From Parafrankia elaeagni (GTDB lineage: Bacteria > Actinomycetota > Actinomycetes > Frankiales > Frankiaceae): DNA of 64,000 nt. How positions within the stretch are numbered: position 1 is the stretch's first letter; each line of letters starts with the position of its first letter. The position numbers and the translations under genes are program-made. Location of the stretch: the NCBI RefSeq assembly GCF_000374165.1, contig NZ_KB893670.1, positions 32,705 through 96,704 on the forward strand, written 5' to 3'. Shown piece by piece: positions 16,295 to 23,686 of the stretch. The notes under the pieces are model-generated. The model was given only the letters and a program-made list of their open reading frames with translations. It was not told the DNA's origin and ran no database searches.

Positions 16295-17680
16295 GTGACC
16301 ACCACCACCCACGCGCAGCGTGAGCAGATCGACCCGTGGCCGGCGCCGGTGGCGACCGGGCCGGTCCGGGCCACTGTCGCCGTTCCGGGCTCGAAATCGG
16401 GTACGAACCGGGCGCTCGTCCTGGCCGCGGTGGCCGATGGCACGTCCCGGCTGCGGGCGCCGCTGCGCTCGCGGGACACCCTGCTCATGGCGGGCGCGCT
16501 GCGGGCGCTCGGGGCGGAGGTCACCGACGCGCCCGGGGCACCGGGCACCTCCGCCGCCTCCACCGAGGCGGATCTGGTCGTCACCGGGCCCCTCGGCACG
16601 ATCAGCGGCGGCGCGGCCACGGTCGACTGCGGGAACGCGGGGACCGTCGCACGCTTCACGCCGGCGCTGGCCACGCTGGCCCGCGGCGACGTCCACTTCG
16701 ACGGCGATCCACGGATGCGGGAACGCCCGCTCACCCCGCTGCTGGCGGCACTGCGCGGCCTCGGGGCGCGGATCGACGGCGACCTGATGCCCTTCACGGT
16801 GCGGGGCAGCGGCGGCATCCCCGGCGGAGCGGTGACCGTGGACGCGTCGACGTCCAGCCAGCTGGTGTCCGGGCTGCTGCTGGGCGCGGCCCGCTTCGAG
16901 CACGGGGCGACCGTGACACACGCCGGCCACCGGCTGCCGTCCGGGCCGTACCTGGACATGACGGTCGCCGACCTGCGCGCGGCCGGTGTGGTGGTGCATG
17001 TCGATGATCCGTCCGTCGCGGGCGGCCGAGGCGCCGAGGCCGATCCGGGCGCGGCGCCGTCGACCCGGCGCTGGCGGGTCGAGCCGGGCGGGCCGCAGGC
17101 ACGCGACCGGGTGATCGAGCCGGATCTCAACAGTGCGGCCGCCTTCCTCGCCGCGGCGGCCGCCACCGGCGGCCAGGTGACGATCCCGGGCTGGCCGGAG
17201 CGGACCGAGCAGCCCGGCCGGATGCTGCCCGACCTGCTGGTGGCGATGGGCGCCCAGGCGGAACTCGGCCCCGAGGGCCTGCGGGTCACCGGCGGCGGGC
17301 GCCTCACCGGCATCGACGTCGACCTGTCCGACTTCGGCGAGGCCGCGCCGGTTCTGACCGGGCTCGCCGTGCTGGCGGAGTCACCGTCGCGGCTGCGCGG
17401 CATCGCCCACCTGCGCCTGCAGGAGACGGATCGGCTGGCCGCGCTGGCCAGCGAGCTCGGCAGGCTCGGTGCCCGGGTCGCCGTCACCGAGGACGGTCTG
17501 CGGATCGACCCGGCGCCGCTGCACGGCGGTCGCCTCGACCCGCACGCCGACCACCGGCTGGCGATGACCTTCGCTGTGGTGGGCCTGGTGGTGCCGGGCG
17601 TGACCGTCGACGACATCGCCACGACCGGAAAGACCGTCCCCGATTTCGCCCGGATGTGGACGACGATGCTGGCCGGCTGA
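16295..17680 (+). CDS. aroA: 3-phosphoshikimate 1-carboxyvinyltransferase (EPSP synthase)
   Basis: Sixth step of the shikimate pathway: transfers enolpyruvyl from PEP to shikimate-3-phosphate. The 461-aa protein shows PGSKSGTNRALVLAAVA near the N-terminus, DCGNAGTVARFTPALA, DGDPRMRERPLTPLLAALR, STSSQLVSGLLL, LRLQETDRLAALASELGRLG and the closing DHRLAMTFAVVGLVVPGV. All are standard EPSP synthase motifs, with the Gly of GNAGT and the Arg of MRERP in place. A CATGCT hexamer seven bases before the GTG start resembles a leaderless -10. rsgA starts 4 bp after the stop, the aroA-rsgA pairing known from other actinobacteria. Confidence 0.95.
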   Translation: MTTTTHAQREQIDPWPAPVATGPVRATVAVPGSKSGTNRALVLAAVADGTSRLRAPLRSRDTLLMAGALRALGAEVTDAPGAPGTSAASTEADLVVTGPLGTISGGAATVDCGNAGTVARFTPALATLARGDVHFDGDPRMRERPLTPLLAALRGLGARIDGDLMPFTVRGSGGIPGGAVTVDASTSSQLVSGLLLGAARFEHGATVTHAGHRLPSGPYLDMTVADLRAAGVVVHVDDPSVAGGRGAEADPGAAPSTRRWRVEPGGPQARDRVIEPDLNSAAAFLAAAAATGGQVTIPGWPERTEQPGRMLPDLLVAMGAQAELGPEGLRVTGGGRLTGIDVDLSDFGEAAPVLTGLAVLAESPSRLRGIAHLRLQETDRLAALASELGRLGARVAVTEDGLRIDPAPLHGGRLDPHADHRLAMTFAVVGLVVPGVTVDDIATTGKTVPDFARMWTTMLAG

Positions 17681-17684
17681 CACC

Positions 17685-18677
17685 GTGGCTCGCGAGTTGG
17701 ATGAGGACGACGTCCGGACCCGGCCGGGCCGGGGCTCCCGGCCGCGGACCCGGCAGCGCCCCGAGCACGCGGACGCGGCGGGAGCCGTCGTGGTCGCGGT
17801 GGACCGGGGCCGCTACACCTGCCGGCCGGCGGCGGGCGCCCCGTTCGCCGCCCCGTTCGTCGCCGCGGTGCGCGGCGGGTCGATGCGCCGGACGTCCGTC
17901 GTCGTCGGCGACCGGGTCGAGCTGGTCGGCGACCTGTCGGGCCAGCCGGGTTCGCTGGCGCGCATCGTGCGCCGCGACGAGCGGAGCAGCCTGCTGCGGC
18001 GCACCGCCGACGACACCGACCCGGTCGAGCGGCCGATCGTCGCCAACGCCGATCTCCTGGTGATCGTCTGCGCGCTGACCGATCCCCCGCCGCGCACCGG
18101 GCTGATCGACCGCTGCCTGGTCGCCGCGTACGACGGCGGTCTCACCCCGGTGCTGTGCCTGACCAAGGCGGATCTCGCCGACCCCGGGCCGGTCCGGGCG
18201 TCGTACCAGCCGCTCGGGCTACCCGTCGTCACCACCCGGCCGGCAGGCGATCTCGGCCCGCTGCTCGCCCTGCTGCAGGACGCGACCAGCGTCTTCTTCG
18301 GCCACAGCGGGGTCGGTAAGTCGACCCTGGTGAACCGCCTGGTCCCGGACGCGGACCGGGCGATCGGCGTGGTGAACGCGGTGACCGGGCGCGGCCGGCA
18401 CACCTCGTCCGCAGCCGTCGCGCTGGCGCTCCCCGACGGGGGGACGGTGGTCGACACCCCGGGCATCCGCTCGTTCGGGCTGGGAGCCGTCCAGCTCGAC
18501 CGGGTGCTGCTCGCCTTCGACGATCTCGCGGCGGCGACGGCCGACTGCGAGCCCGGCTGTGATCACCTGACCTCGCCGGACTGCGGCCTCGACGAGGCCG
18601 TCCGCCGGGGCCGGGCCGACCCCACTCGGGTGGAGAGCCTGCGGCGGCTGCTCGCCGCCCGGGTCACGCCCGGCTGA
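17685..18677 (+). CDS. rsgA: Ribosome small subunit-dependent GTPase A
   Basis: Circularly permuted GTPase that checks late 30S subunit maturation. Order seen: OB-fold domain (about 25-105), then the G4 motif LCLTKADL, then the P-loop GHSGVGKST (about 205-213), then G3 DTPGIRSFGL, a permuted G4-G1-G3 order diagnostic of RsgA/YjeQ. The C-terminal zinc site is C-x4-C-x-H-x5-C (CEPGCDHLTSPDC), here in a short form. Length is 330 aa. The GTG start is 4 bp after aroA. An array of 11-bp repeats begins at its stop codon. Confidence 0.93.
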   Translation: MARELDEDDVRTRPGRGSRPRTRQRPEHADAAGAVVVAVDRGRYTCRPAAGAPFAAPFVAAVRGGSMRRTSVVVGDRVELVGDLSGQPGSLARIVRRDERSSLLRRTADDTDPVERPIVANADLLVIVCALTDPPPRTGLIDRCLVAAYDGGLTPVLCLTKADLADPGPVRASYQPLGLPVVTTRPAGDLGPLLALLQDATSVFFGHSGVGKSTLVNRLVPDADRAIGVVNAVTGRGRHTSSAAVALALPDGGTVVDTPGIRSFGLGAVQLDRVLLAFDDLAAATADCEPGCDHLTSPDCGLDEAVRRGRADPTRVESLRRLLAARVTPG

Positions 18678-18731
18678 CGTCCGGCCGACGTCCGGGTGAC
18701 GTCCGGCCGACGTCCGGGTGACGTCCGGGTG
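18677..18731. repeat. 11-bp tandem repeats, five copies, after rsgA
   Basis: Five perfectly phased units of ACGTCCGGCCG or ACGTCCGGGTG run from the last base of the rsgA stop, followed by a degenerate sixth. Each unit starts with the palindrome ACGT, so these recur on one face of the helix (about one turn per unit). The rest of the 237-bp gap before the TetR gene shows nothing else. Confidence 0.85.
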
Positions 18732-18902
18732 ACGTATGCCGGTGACGTGCCATGGCGGGGGCGCGCGGGACGTGCCCGGAGCAGCCCCTGCGGGCACACA
18801 ACCGCGGGCGTCCCAGCACAGCGCGCGACCCAGCAGGGCTAGCGTCGGTCATGTGATCGACAAACCGTGCCCCGGACAGAGTGATCATGCTATGACGGCG
18901 CC

Positions 18903-18908
18903 TAGTCT
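18903..18908 (+). promoter_or_regulatory. Leaderless -10 box (TAGTCT) of the TetR gene
   Basis: TAGTCT, six bases, then GTG at 18915. Confidence 0.55.
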
Positions 18909-18914
18909 CGGGCT

Positions 18915-19718
18915 GTGATTGATCAAGGGACGCTGCCGCGCGCGGCCGAGTTCGCCCGCGTCGCCAGACGCCGGCGCCGGCAGCCGGTGGAAGCCGAACG
19001 CGAGATCCTCCGCGCCGCCACCGAGATGATCGGATCCGACACGGGCACCCCGATGACCGTCGCCGCGCTGATGTCCCGGACGGGCCTGGGCCGCTCGGCG
19101 TTCTACGCCTACTTCCGCGACCTCCCGGACCTGCTTCGCCGACTCCTCCATGAGATCGAGGGCGAGCTGGCCGCGACGTCCGCCGGCTGGTTCGACGGCA
19201 CCGGCGACCCGGTCGAGGACTGCCTGCGCTCCACCCGCGTCCTCGTCGGCGTCCACCGGCGGCACGGCCTGGTGCTGAGCGCCATCGCGGACGCCGCCGC
19301 CGCGGACCCCGACCTCGCGGCCCGCTACCGGCAGACGGCCGTCGACGGGTTCGCCGACGCCGTGACGGAACGGATCAGCCGGGAACGCGCCCGCGGGCGG
19401 GTCGCCGCCGAGCAGGAGCCGCAGAGCGCGCGGGCGCTGATGGCGATGACGGACGCCTACCTGCGCGAAACTCTCGGCCGCCACCCCCGGGCCGACCCCG
19501 TCGACGTGGTGAGAACGCTCACGCTTGTCTGGACCCAGGCGCTCTACGGACGGCCGCCCGCAGACGGGTACGACCCGCCGGCGCACGCCGGAACCGCTGG
19601 AACAGGCGGCCCCGGCACGACGCGGCCCTCGGATGAGCCGGTGCCGCCGCCGGCCGGGCCGCCCGGGGCCGGTGGGGCCGGAGCACCGCGGCCGATCCCC
19701 GGACGTCGAAACTCGTAG
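18915..19718 (+). CDS. TetR-family transcriptional regulator
   Basis: 267 residues. The N-terminal TetR DNA-binding domain covers about 25-75: EREILRAATEMI, then MTVAALMSRTGLGRSAFYAYFRDLPDLL with the recognition helix. The C-terminal ligand domain (about 80-215) is helical and of unknown specificity. The last 50 residues are Pro/Gly-rich and look disordered. The GTG start is set by a TAGTCT box six bases upstream. Its TAG stop codon at 19716-19718 is also the first half of the hisN -10 box, so the two genes are packed without being a conventional operon. The target is unknown. Confidence 0.85.
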   Translation: MIDQGTLPRAAEFARVARRRRRQPVEAEREILRAATEMIGSDTGTPMTVAALMSRTGLGRSAFYAYFRDLPDLLRRLLHEIEGELAATSAGWFDGTGDPVEDCLRSTRVLVGVHRRHGLVLSAIADAAAADPDLAARYRQTAVDGFADAVTERISRERARGRVAAEQEPQSARALMAMTDAYLRETLGRHPRADPVDVVRTLTLVWTQALYGRPPADGYDPPAHAGTAGTGGPGTTRPSDEPVPPPAGPPGAGGAGAPRPIPGRRNS

Positions 19719-19721
19719 TCT
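19716..19721 (+). promoter_or_regulatory. Leaderless -10 box (TAGTCT) of hisN, overlapping the TetR stop
   Basis: TAGTCT, six bases, then GTG at 19728. The hexamer is identical to that of the preceding TetR gene, and its TAG is the TetR stop codon. Confidence 0.5.
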
Positions 19722-19727
19722 TCCCTC

Positions 19728-20570
19728 GTGACTCCGTCAAACCCGAGCCCCGTCAGCACCAACCCGGTCGGGGCGGTCGACCCCGCCGGCTGGATCGCCG
19801 ATGACCTCGCCCTCGCTCTGAGCCTCGCCGACGCCGCCGACCGGATCACCCTTTCCCGCTTCCAGGCGGTGGACCTCCACGTCGAGTCGAAGCCCGACAA
19901 CACCCCGGTCTCGGACGCGGACACCGCCGTCGAGTCCATGATCAGAGAACGGCTGGCCGCCGCGCGCCCCGGGGACGGGGTGCTCGGCGAGGAGGAGGGC
20001 CTCGTCGGTGAGAACACCCGGCGGCGCTGGATCCTCGACCCGGTTGACGGCACGAAGAACTTCGTGCGCGGCGTGCCGGTGTGGGGCACGCTGCTCGGCC
20101 TCGAGGTCGACGGCGAGATCGTCGTCGGGGTCGCGAGCGCGCCGGCGATGAGCCGCCGCTGGTGGGCCGCCCGCGGCACGGGCGCCTTCACCCGCGACGC
20201 CACCGGGGACACCCGGGCGCTGCGGGTCTCCTCCGTTGCCCGGCTCTCGGACGCGTTCCTGTCCTTCGCCTCCATCGAGGGGTGGCGCACCGCGGACCGC
20301 CTGCCCGAGTTCCTGAGCCTGGCGGAGCAGGTCTGGCGCAGCCGCGCCTATGGCGACTTCTGGTCGCACATGATGGTCGCCGAGGGCGCCGTCGACCTCG
20401 CCTGCGAGCCGGAGGTCTCGCTGTGGGACCTCGCCGCTCTGCAGATCATCGTCGAGGAGGCCGGCGGCCGGTTCACCGATCTGCGCGGTCAGCGCGGCCC
20501 GGCGGGGGGCACCATCCTCACCACGAACGGCCATCTGCACGATCTCGCACTGCGGCACTTCACCAGGTGA
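19728..20570 (+). CDS. hisN: Histidinol-phosphatase, inositol monophosphatase family
   Basis: Mg-dependent phosphatase, most likely the actinobacterial HisN that removes phosphate from histidinol phosphate in histidine synthesis. Metal-site motifs are present: VLGEEEGL with the first Glu, WILDPVDGTKNFVRG with the DPxDGT core, and SLWDLAALQIIVEEAGGRFTDL closing the site. Length is 280 aa. In other actinobacteria hisN often lies close to aroA-rsgA, which supports this over a general inositol monophosphatase. The GTG start follows a TAGTCT box by six bases. Confidence 0.88.
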   Translation: MTPSNPSPVSTNPVGAVDPAGWIADDLALALSLADAADRITLSRFQAVDLHVESKPDNTPVSDADTAVESMIRERLAAARPGDGVLGEEEGLVGENTRRRWILDPVDGTKNFVRGVPVWGTLLGLEVDGEIVVGVASAPAMSRRWWAARGTGAFTRDATGDTRALRVSSVARLSDAFLSFASIEGWRTADRLPEFLSLAEQVWRSRAYGDFWSHMMVAEGAVDLACEPEVSLWDLAALQIIVEEAGGRFTDLRGQRGPAGGTILTTNGHLHDLALRHFTR

Positions 20571-20616
20571 CCGGCCGGGCGGCGGGGCACCTGGTGGCGC
20601 GAGGGGCCATCCGGCG

Positions 20617-21405
20617 GTGGTGATCGGTTTCGCGCACCGCGGCTCCCCCGGCCGGCTCCAGCGGGAGAACACCCTGCCCGCCTTCCGGCGGGCGCTGGCC
20701 GCGGGCGCGAACGGCCTGGAGTCGGACGTCTGGCTGACCGCCGACGGTGTCCCGGTGCTGCGCCACGACGACGCCCTGGGCCCGCCCGGGCCCCGGCGGC
20801 GGCGGGTGACCGGCCTGCGCCGCGAGGCGCTGCCCGGGTGGATACCGAGCCTCGCCGAGCTGTACCAGGACGTGGGCTGGGGTTACGACCTCAGCCTCGA
20901 TCTGAAGGGCCACCCGGCGGGGATGTCCACCACGGATGCGGTGAACGCGGCCCTCGCCGCCGCGCGGGCCGCCGGCGGCACCGCGGCCGTCACCCGGTTG
21001 TGGCTCTGTGGCCCGCTGTCCGAGCTGCGGGCGTGGCGGCGGATCGACAGTGATGTCAGGCTCGTCAACTCCACCTCTGCCGCGGAGGTGGCCAGGCACG
21101 GCGGCGGCGCGGCGTACGCGGCCGTCCTGCGGGCGGCGGGCGTCGACGCCCTGAACCTGCGTGCCCGGGAGTGGGCGCCGGCTCGCGCCGGGATCGTGGC
21201 CGACCTGCACGCCGCCGGTGTCGCGGCCTTCGGCTGGGACGCGCAGTCGACGGCGACGCTGCGCCGGCTGCGCGGGTACGGCCTGGACGGTCTGTACTCG
21301 GATCGCCTGCAGCGCCTGGTCGATGTCACCGCGGCACCGCCCATGCCGCAGGAGCCGCCCGCCCGGAAGGCACCGTCGTCTCCGGATTCCGTCAGCGACG
21401 ACTGA
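20617..21405 (+). CDS. Glycerophosphodiester phosphodiesterase, second copy
   Basis: 262-residue GDPD-family barrel. Seen: AHRGSPGRLQRENTLPAFRRAL at the N-terminus with the catalytic His-Arg and Glu-Asn, GLESDVWLTADGVPVLRHDD with metal ligands and the second His, LSLDLKG, and the final GWDAQSTATLRRLRGYGLDGLYSD. It is shorter and simpler than the copy at 2741-3604 and lacks its Pro/Gly insert. The starts GTG 20617 and GTG 20620 are equivalent. It follows hisN by 46 bp on the same strand and is the last gene before a gene-poor segment. Confidence 0.88.
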   Translation: MVIGFAHRGSPGRLQRENTLPAFRRALAAGANGLESDVWLTADGVPVLRHDDALGPPGPRRRRVTGLRREALPGWIPSLAELYQDVGWGYDLSLDLKGHPAGMSTTDAVNAALAAARAAGGTAAVTRLWLCGPLSELRAWRRIDSDVRLVNSTSAAEVARHGGGAAYAAVLRAAGVDALNLRAREWAPARAGIVADLHAAGVAAFGWDAQSTATLRRLRGYGLDGLYSDRLQRLVDVTAAPPMPQEPPARKAPSSPDSVSDD

Positions 21406-21860
21406 GTCAGCCGACGGTTCGGCCAGCGCGACGACCGACCCCCACACACGGGTGCCTGCGCACCACTGCACCACGGCACCGGGGAACCACGGGGAATCCC
21501 GGTCACCCGGAAGCGCACACCCGCAATAGACCGTGGCCACGCGCCGACGAGCAAAGAGTCACCCGATTGCGGTGACGCAGTCTGAATGTGACTGTTCCAC
21601 TACCCGAACGATTGACCTGACCAGCCCAATTCGGCGAAGTGCTCGGATGGGCGTGGGTTCGAACCGCACGCCTTGGCGCTGTACACGATGAGACACCAAG
21701 GGACCGACACGCAGAGAAGTATTGTTGACACCGTCGGCAACCAACACCACACGCCCCGCGCTACAACCACGGCCATGTCGGCTCGGGCGCGCGGAACCCG
21801 GCCGACCGGCAAGAGTCCGTGACATCACGAGGACATCACGACTGCCGGATGAACGACCGG
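21406..21860. other. Gene-poor segment of lower GC
   Basis: 455 bp with visibly more A/T than the surroundings and no gene I can support. A near-palindrome GTTCGAAC with GCGTG/GCACGC flanks at about 21650-21675 resembles a tRNA T-arm, but no complete cloverleaf fits on either strand. It may be decayed mobile DNA. Confidence 0.4.
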
Positions 21861-22058
21861 TCAGTCCTCTCCCGCCACTTTGAGCATCTGCGCGGGAAAG
21901 CCTGTCCGTTCCGCGACGTTCTCGACGGAGTAGCCCTGCTCCACGAGGTCACGAGCTTGTTCGAGGGTCCAGCCCCGGCCGGGATCCACCCGACGGACGA
22001 CCACCTCACTCGCCTGATGATGTTCCTGCGGCCAGCTCAGTCGCGCACGGCGTGCCAA
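21861..22058 (-). CDS. Small helix-turn-helix protein (65 aa), unknown
   Basis: The C-terminal half, WTLEQARDLVEQGYSVENVAERTGFPAQML, has the spacing of a homeodomain-like HTH of the kind found in recombinases and small regulators. The TTG start at 22058 has GGAGG seven bases upstream, inside the preceding small ORF, so translational coupling is plausible. The same frame stays open far upstream, so the two small ORFs could also be one gene broken by a frameshift. I know no specific family; existence is uncertain. Confidence 0.4.
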   Translation of the reverse strand: MARRARLSWPQEHHQASEVVVRRVDPGRGWTLEQARDLVEQGYSVENVAERTGFPAQMLKVAGED

Positions 22059-22216
22059 CGGTCGACCTCCGAAGTTTTGACGGACATTCGCGTTACGAAC
22101 CAAGGATAAGCCAGATACGCACCTTCCCGCTCCATGAACTTCGCGATAGCGGCCGCACCGGAGTAATGCGCAACCACGGGCACCCTCGACACCCGGTCCC
22201 GGCCCGGCACCATCAT
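22037..22216 (-). CDS. Small winged-helix/excisionase-like protein (59 aa), unknown
   Basis: The segment YSGAAAIAKFMEREGAYL followed by RMSVKTSEVDRWHAVRD loosely resembles the small winged-HTH domains of excisionases and MerR-like adaptors, where the final EVDRW helix packs after the wing. ATG 22216 is used; a TTG at 22273 would give 78 aa. It overlaps the next small HTH ORF by 22 bp. Upstream lies the phased CTTGTCC repeat array, a possible operator. No integrase or other mobile-element gene is nearby, so this may be a remnant. Confidence 0.4.
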   Translation of the reverse strand: MMVPGRDRVSRVPVVAHYSGAAAIAKFMEREGAYLAYPWFVTRMSVKTSEVDRWHAVRD

Positions 22217-22639
22217 CGCTGTCACCGGACGCGCAAGCCACCTGGCCCTGCCGACAACACGGGAGTGAGACAAGTGTTGCGGCGAGGCGGGTCACGCCGT
22301 GAGATGTCTGATGGACATGTCCGCTTAACTTGTCCGGTCGGTACTTGTCCGACCAGTTCTTGTCCGGTAATGTCCACGGGCCGCCCCAGACGGATGAGGA
22401 CAACTCCGACCGAGTCAGGCGCCATCAACGGCGCCTCATCCCGCAGCCCTCATCCCGCAGGCTCCTCTTCCCGCGGCCGACCCGGGCCCGCAGCCACCTC
22501 CGGCCGCGGGCACCTCATGCCGCACAGTACCGCCGTGGCCGCCGGCGCGGTGTCGGCCGGAGGTCACCTGCCCGACCGTCGGTTCCGCCACCGCCCGCCC
22601 TCCCTCTCGGACCGGCCACGGCTGCCCGACGGACCGCCC
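22217..22639. other. Intergenic region with phased repeats
   Basis: About 420 bp between the small HTH ORFs and the end of the hydrolase gene. It contains the CTTGTCC array at 22316-22375; the part from 22380 on is GC-rich with no gene I can support. Confidence 0.5.
22316..22375. repeat. Phased CTTGTCC repeats (operator or iteron-like)
   Basis: CTTGTCC occurs at 22329, 22344 and 22359, exactly 15 bp apart. Related CATGTCC at 22316 (inside the palindrome GGACATGTCC) and AATGTCC at 22369 flank them. GGTCGG and CCGACC form a 6-bp inverted repeat around the middle copy. TTGTCC equals the first six bases of the actinobacterial DnaA box TTGTCCACA, so both an operator and a replication-type array are possible. 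Confidence 0.7.
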
Positions 22640-23680
22640 CTATCCGCCGGACAGGCTCGGGCCTGCGGTGCCACCCGGCCCGCGCTGGCGGCCGGCCACG
22701 GTGGCCGGGTGCTGCTCGCGCCCATCGCCACCGTGCGAGCGCAGCAGCGTCCGCCACTGCCGGTCCGAATGGCTGGCGGGACTCGTCGTCGCGAGAAAGT
22801 CCTCCAGCACCGCCCGGAACCGCGCCGGCTCGGCATGGTGCGGAAAATGACCGGAGTCCGGGAAGATCTCCAGCCGGCTTCCCGGCATGGCCTGGTGCGC
22901 GATCCGGGCGTGTTCCACCGGGATGACCCCGTCGTGTTCCCCCCACACGATCAGGGAAGGCATTCCCGCGGCGAGATAGCACCGGTCCAGCATGGTGATG
23001 GCCTGCCCCCGCCCGTCCACGGCGGCGCGCAGCGTGCGCAGGAACGCCCGGCGGGCCGTCGGGACCTCGAGGGAGGCGAAGACACGCATCAGGTCATCGG
23101 CGTCCCGGCCGACATCGGTGTGCGCCAGCCGCAGCGCGTTGACGACAACCGACCCGACCCGGCGGGCCGGCGGGCTCGCGAGCAGCGAAAGCGCCTGCCC
23201 GGCGCCGGGGGCGGTCGCGGCCCGCAGCAACGGGTGCAGGTCCGGCCCGACGCCGCCGGTGGAGACCAGCACGAGCCGCTCGCACCGCGCGGGAAACTGA
23301 TAGGCGAACTGCATCGCCACGCCCCCGCCGAGCGAATGGCCCACGACGGTCACCCGCTCAATGCCGAGGATGGTGAGCAGATCCCGCATCCCGCAGGCAT
23401 AGCCGGCGACGGAGTAGTCGCCCCGCGGCTTGTCCGAAGCGCCGTGCCCGAGCAGGTCGGGCGCGATGACCGTGTGGTTGCGCGCCAGCGCGGGGATCAG
23501 CTCACGCCAGGTTCCCGAGTTGTCGCCGATGCCGTGGATCAGCAGCAGCGCCGGGCCGCGGCCGGCCCGCAGATAGGCACGGCGATATCCGTGCACGGTC
23601 ACGAAGCGCGGCGCCAGGCCGCTCCCCACCGCTCTGGGCTTCCGTGCGACCACCCGGTCCACTTCCCGACTCCCGACCAC
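22640..23680 (-). CDS. Alpha/beta hydrolase
   Basis: 346-residue alpha/beta-fold hydrolase close to the haloalkane dehalogenase / meta-cleavage hydrolase group. Seen: LLIHGIGDNSGTW with the oxyanion hole, the nucleophile elbow VVGHSLGGGVAMQ, VWGEHDGVIP with the acid, and the catalytic His in FPDSGHFPHHAEP. The last 45 residues are low complexity. The substrate is not evident; an ester or amide in the neighbouring amine pathway is possible. It lies 6 bp downstream of the aldehyde dehydrogenase gene on the same strand, so the two are probably co-transcribed. The GTG start is not backed by a clear ribosome site. Confidence 0.8.
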   Translation of the reverse strand: MVGSREVDRVVARKPRAVGSGLAPRFVTVHGYRRAYLRAGRGPALLLIHGIGDNSGTWRELIPALARNHTVIAPDLLGHGASDKPRGDYSVAGYACGMRDLLTILGIERVTVVGHSLGGGVAMQFAYQFPARCERLVLVSTGGVGPDLHPLLRAATAPGAGQALSLLASPPARRVGSVVVNALRLAHTDVGRDADDLMRVFASLEVPTARRAFLRTLRAAVDGRGQAITMLDRCYLAAGMPSLIVWGEHDGVIPVEHARIAHQAMPGSRLEIFPDSGHFPHHAEPARFRAVLEDFLATTSPASHSDRQWRTLLRSHGGDGREQHPATVAGRQRGPGGTAGPSLSGG

Positions 23681-23686
23681 TGTCCG

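Noticed and set aside
21640-21690. A possible tRNA gene from the GGGTTCGAACC T-arm-like sequence
   Set aside because: The T-stem has a mismatch on both strands, and no acceptor, D or anticodon arms could be placed at the right distance. It is at most a remnant.
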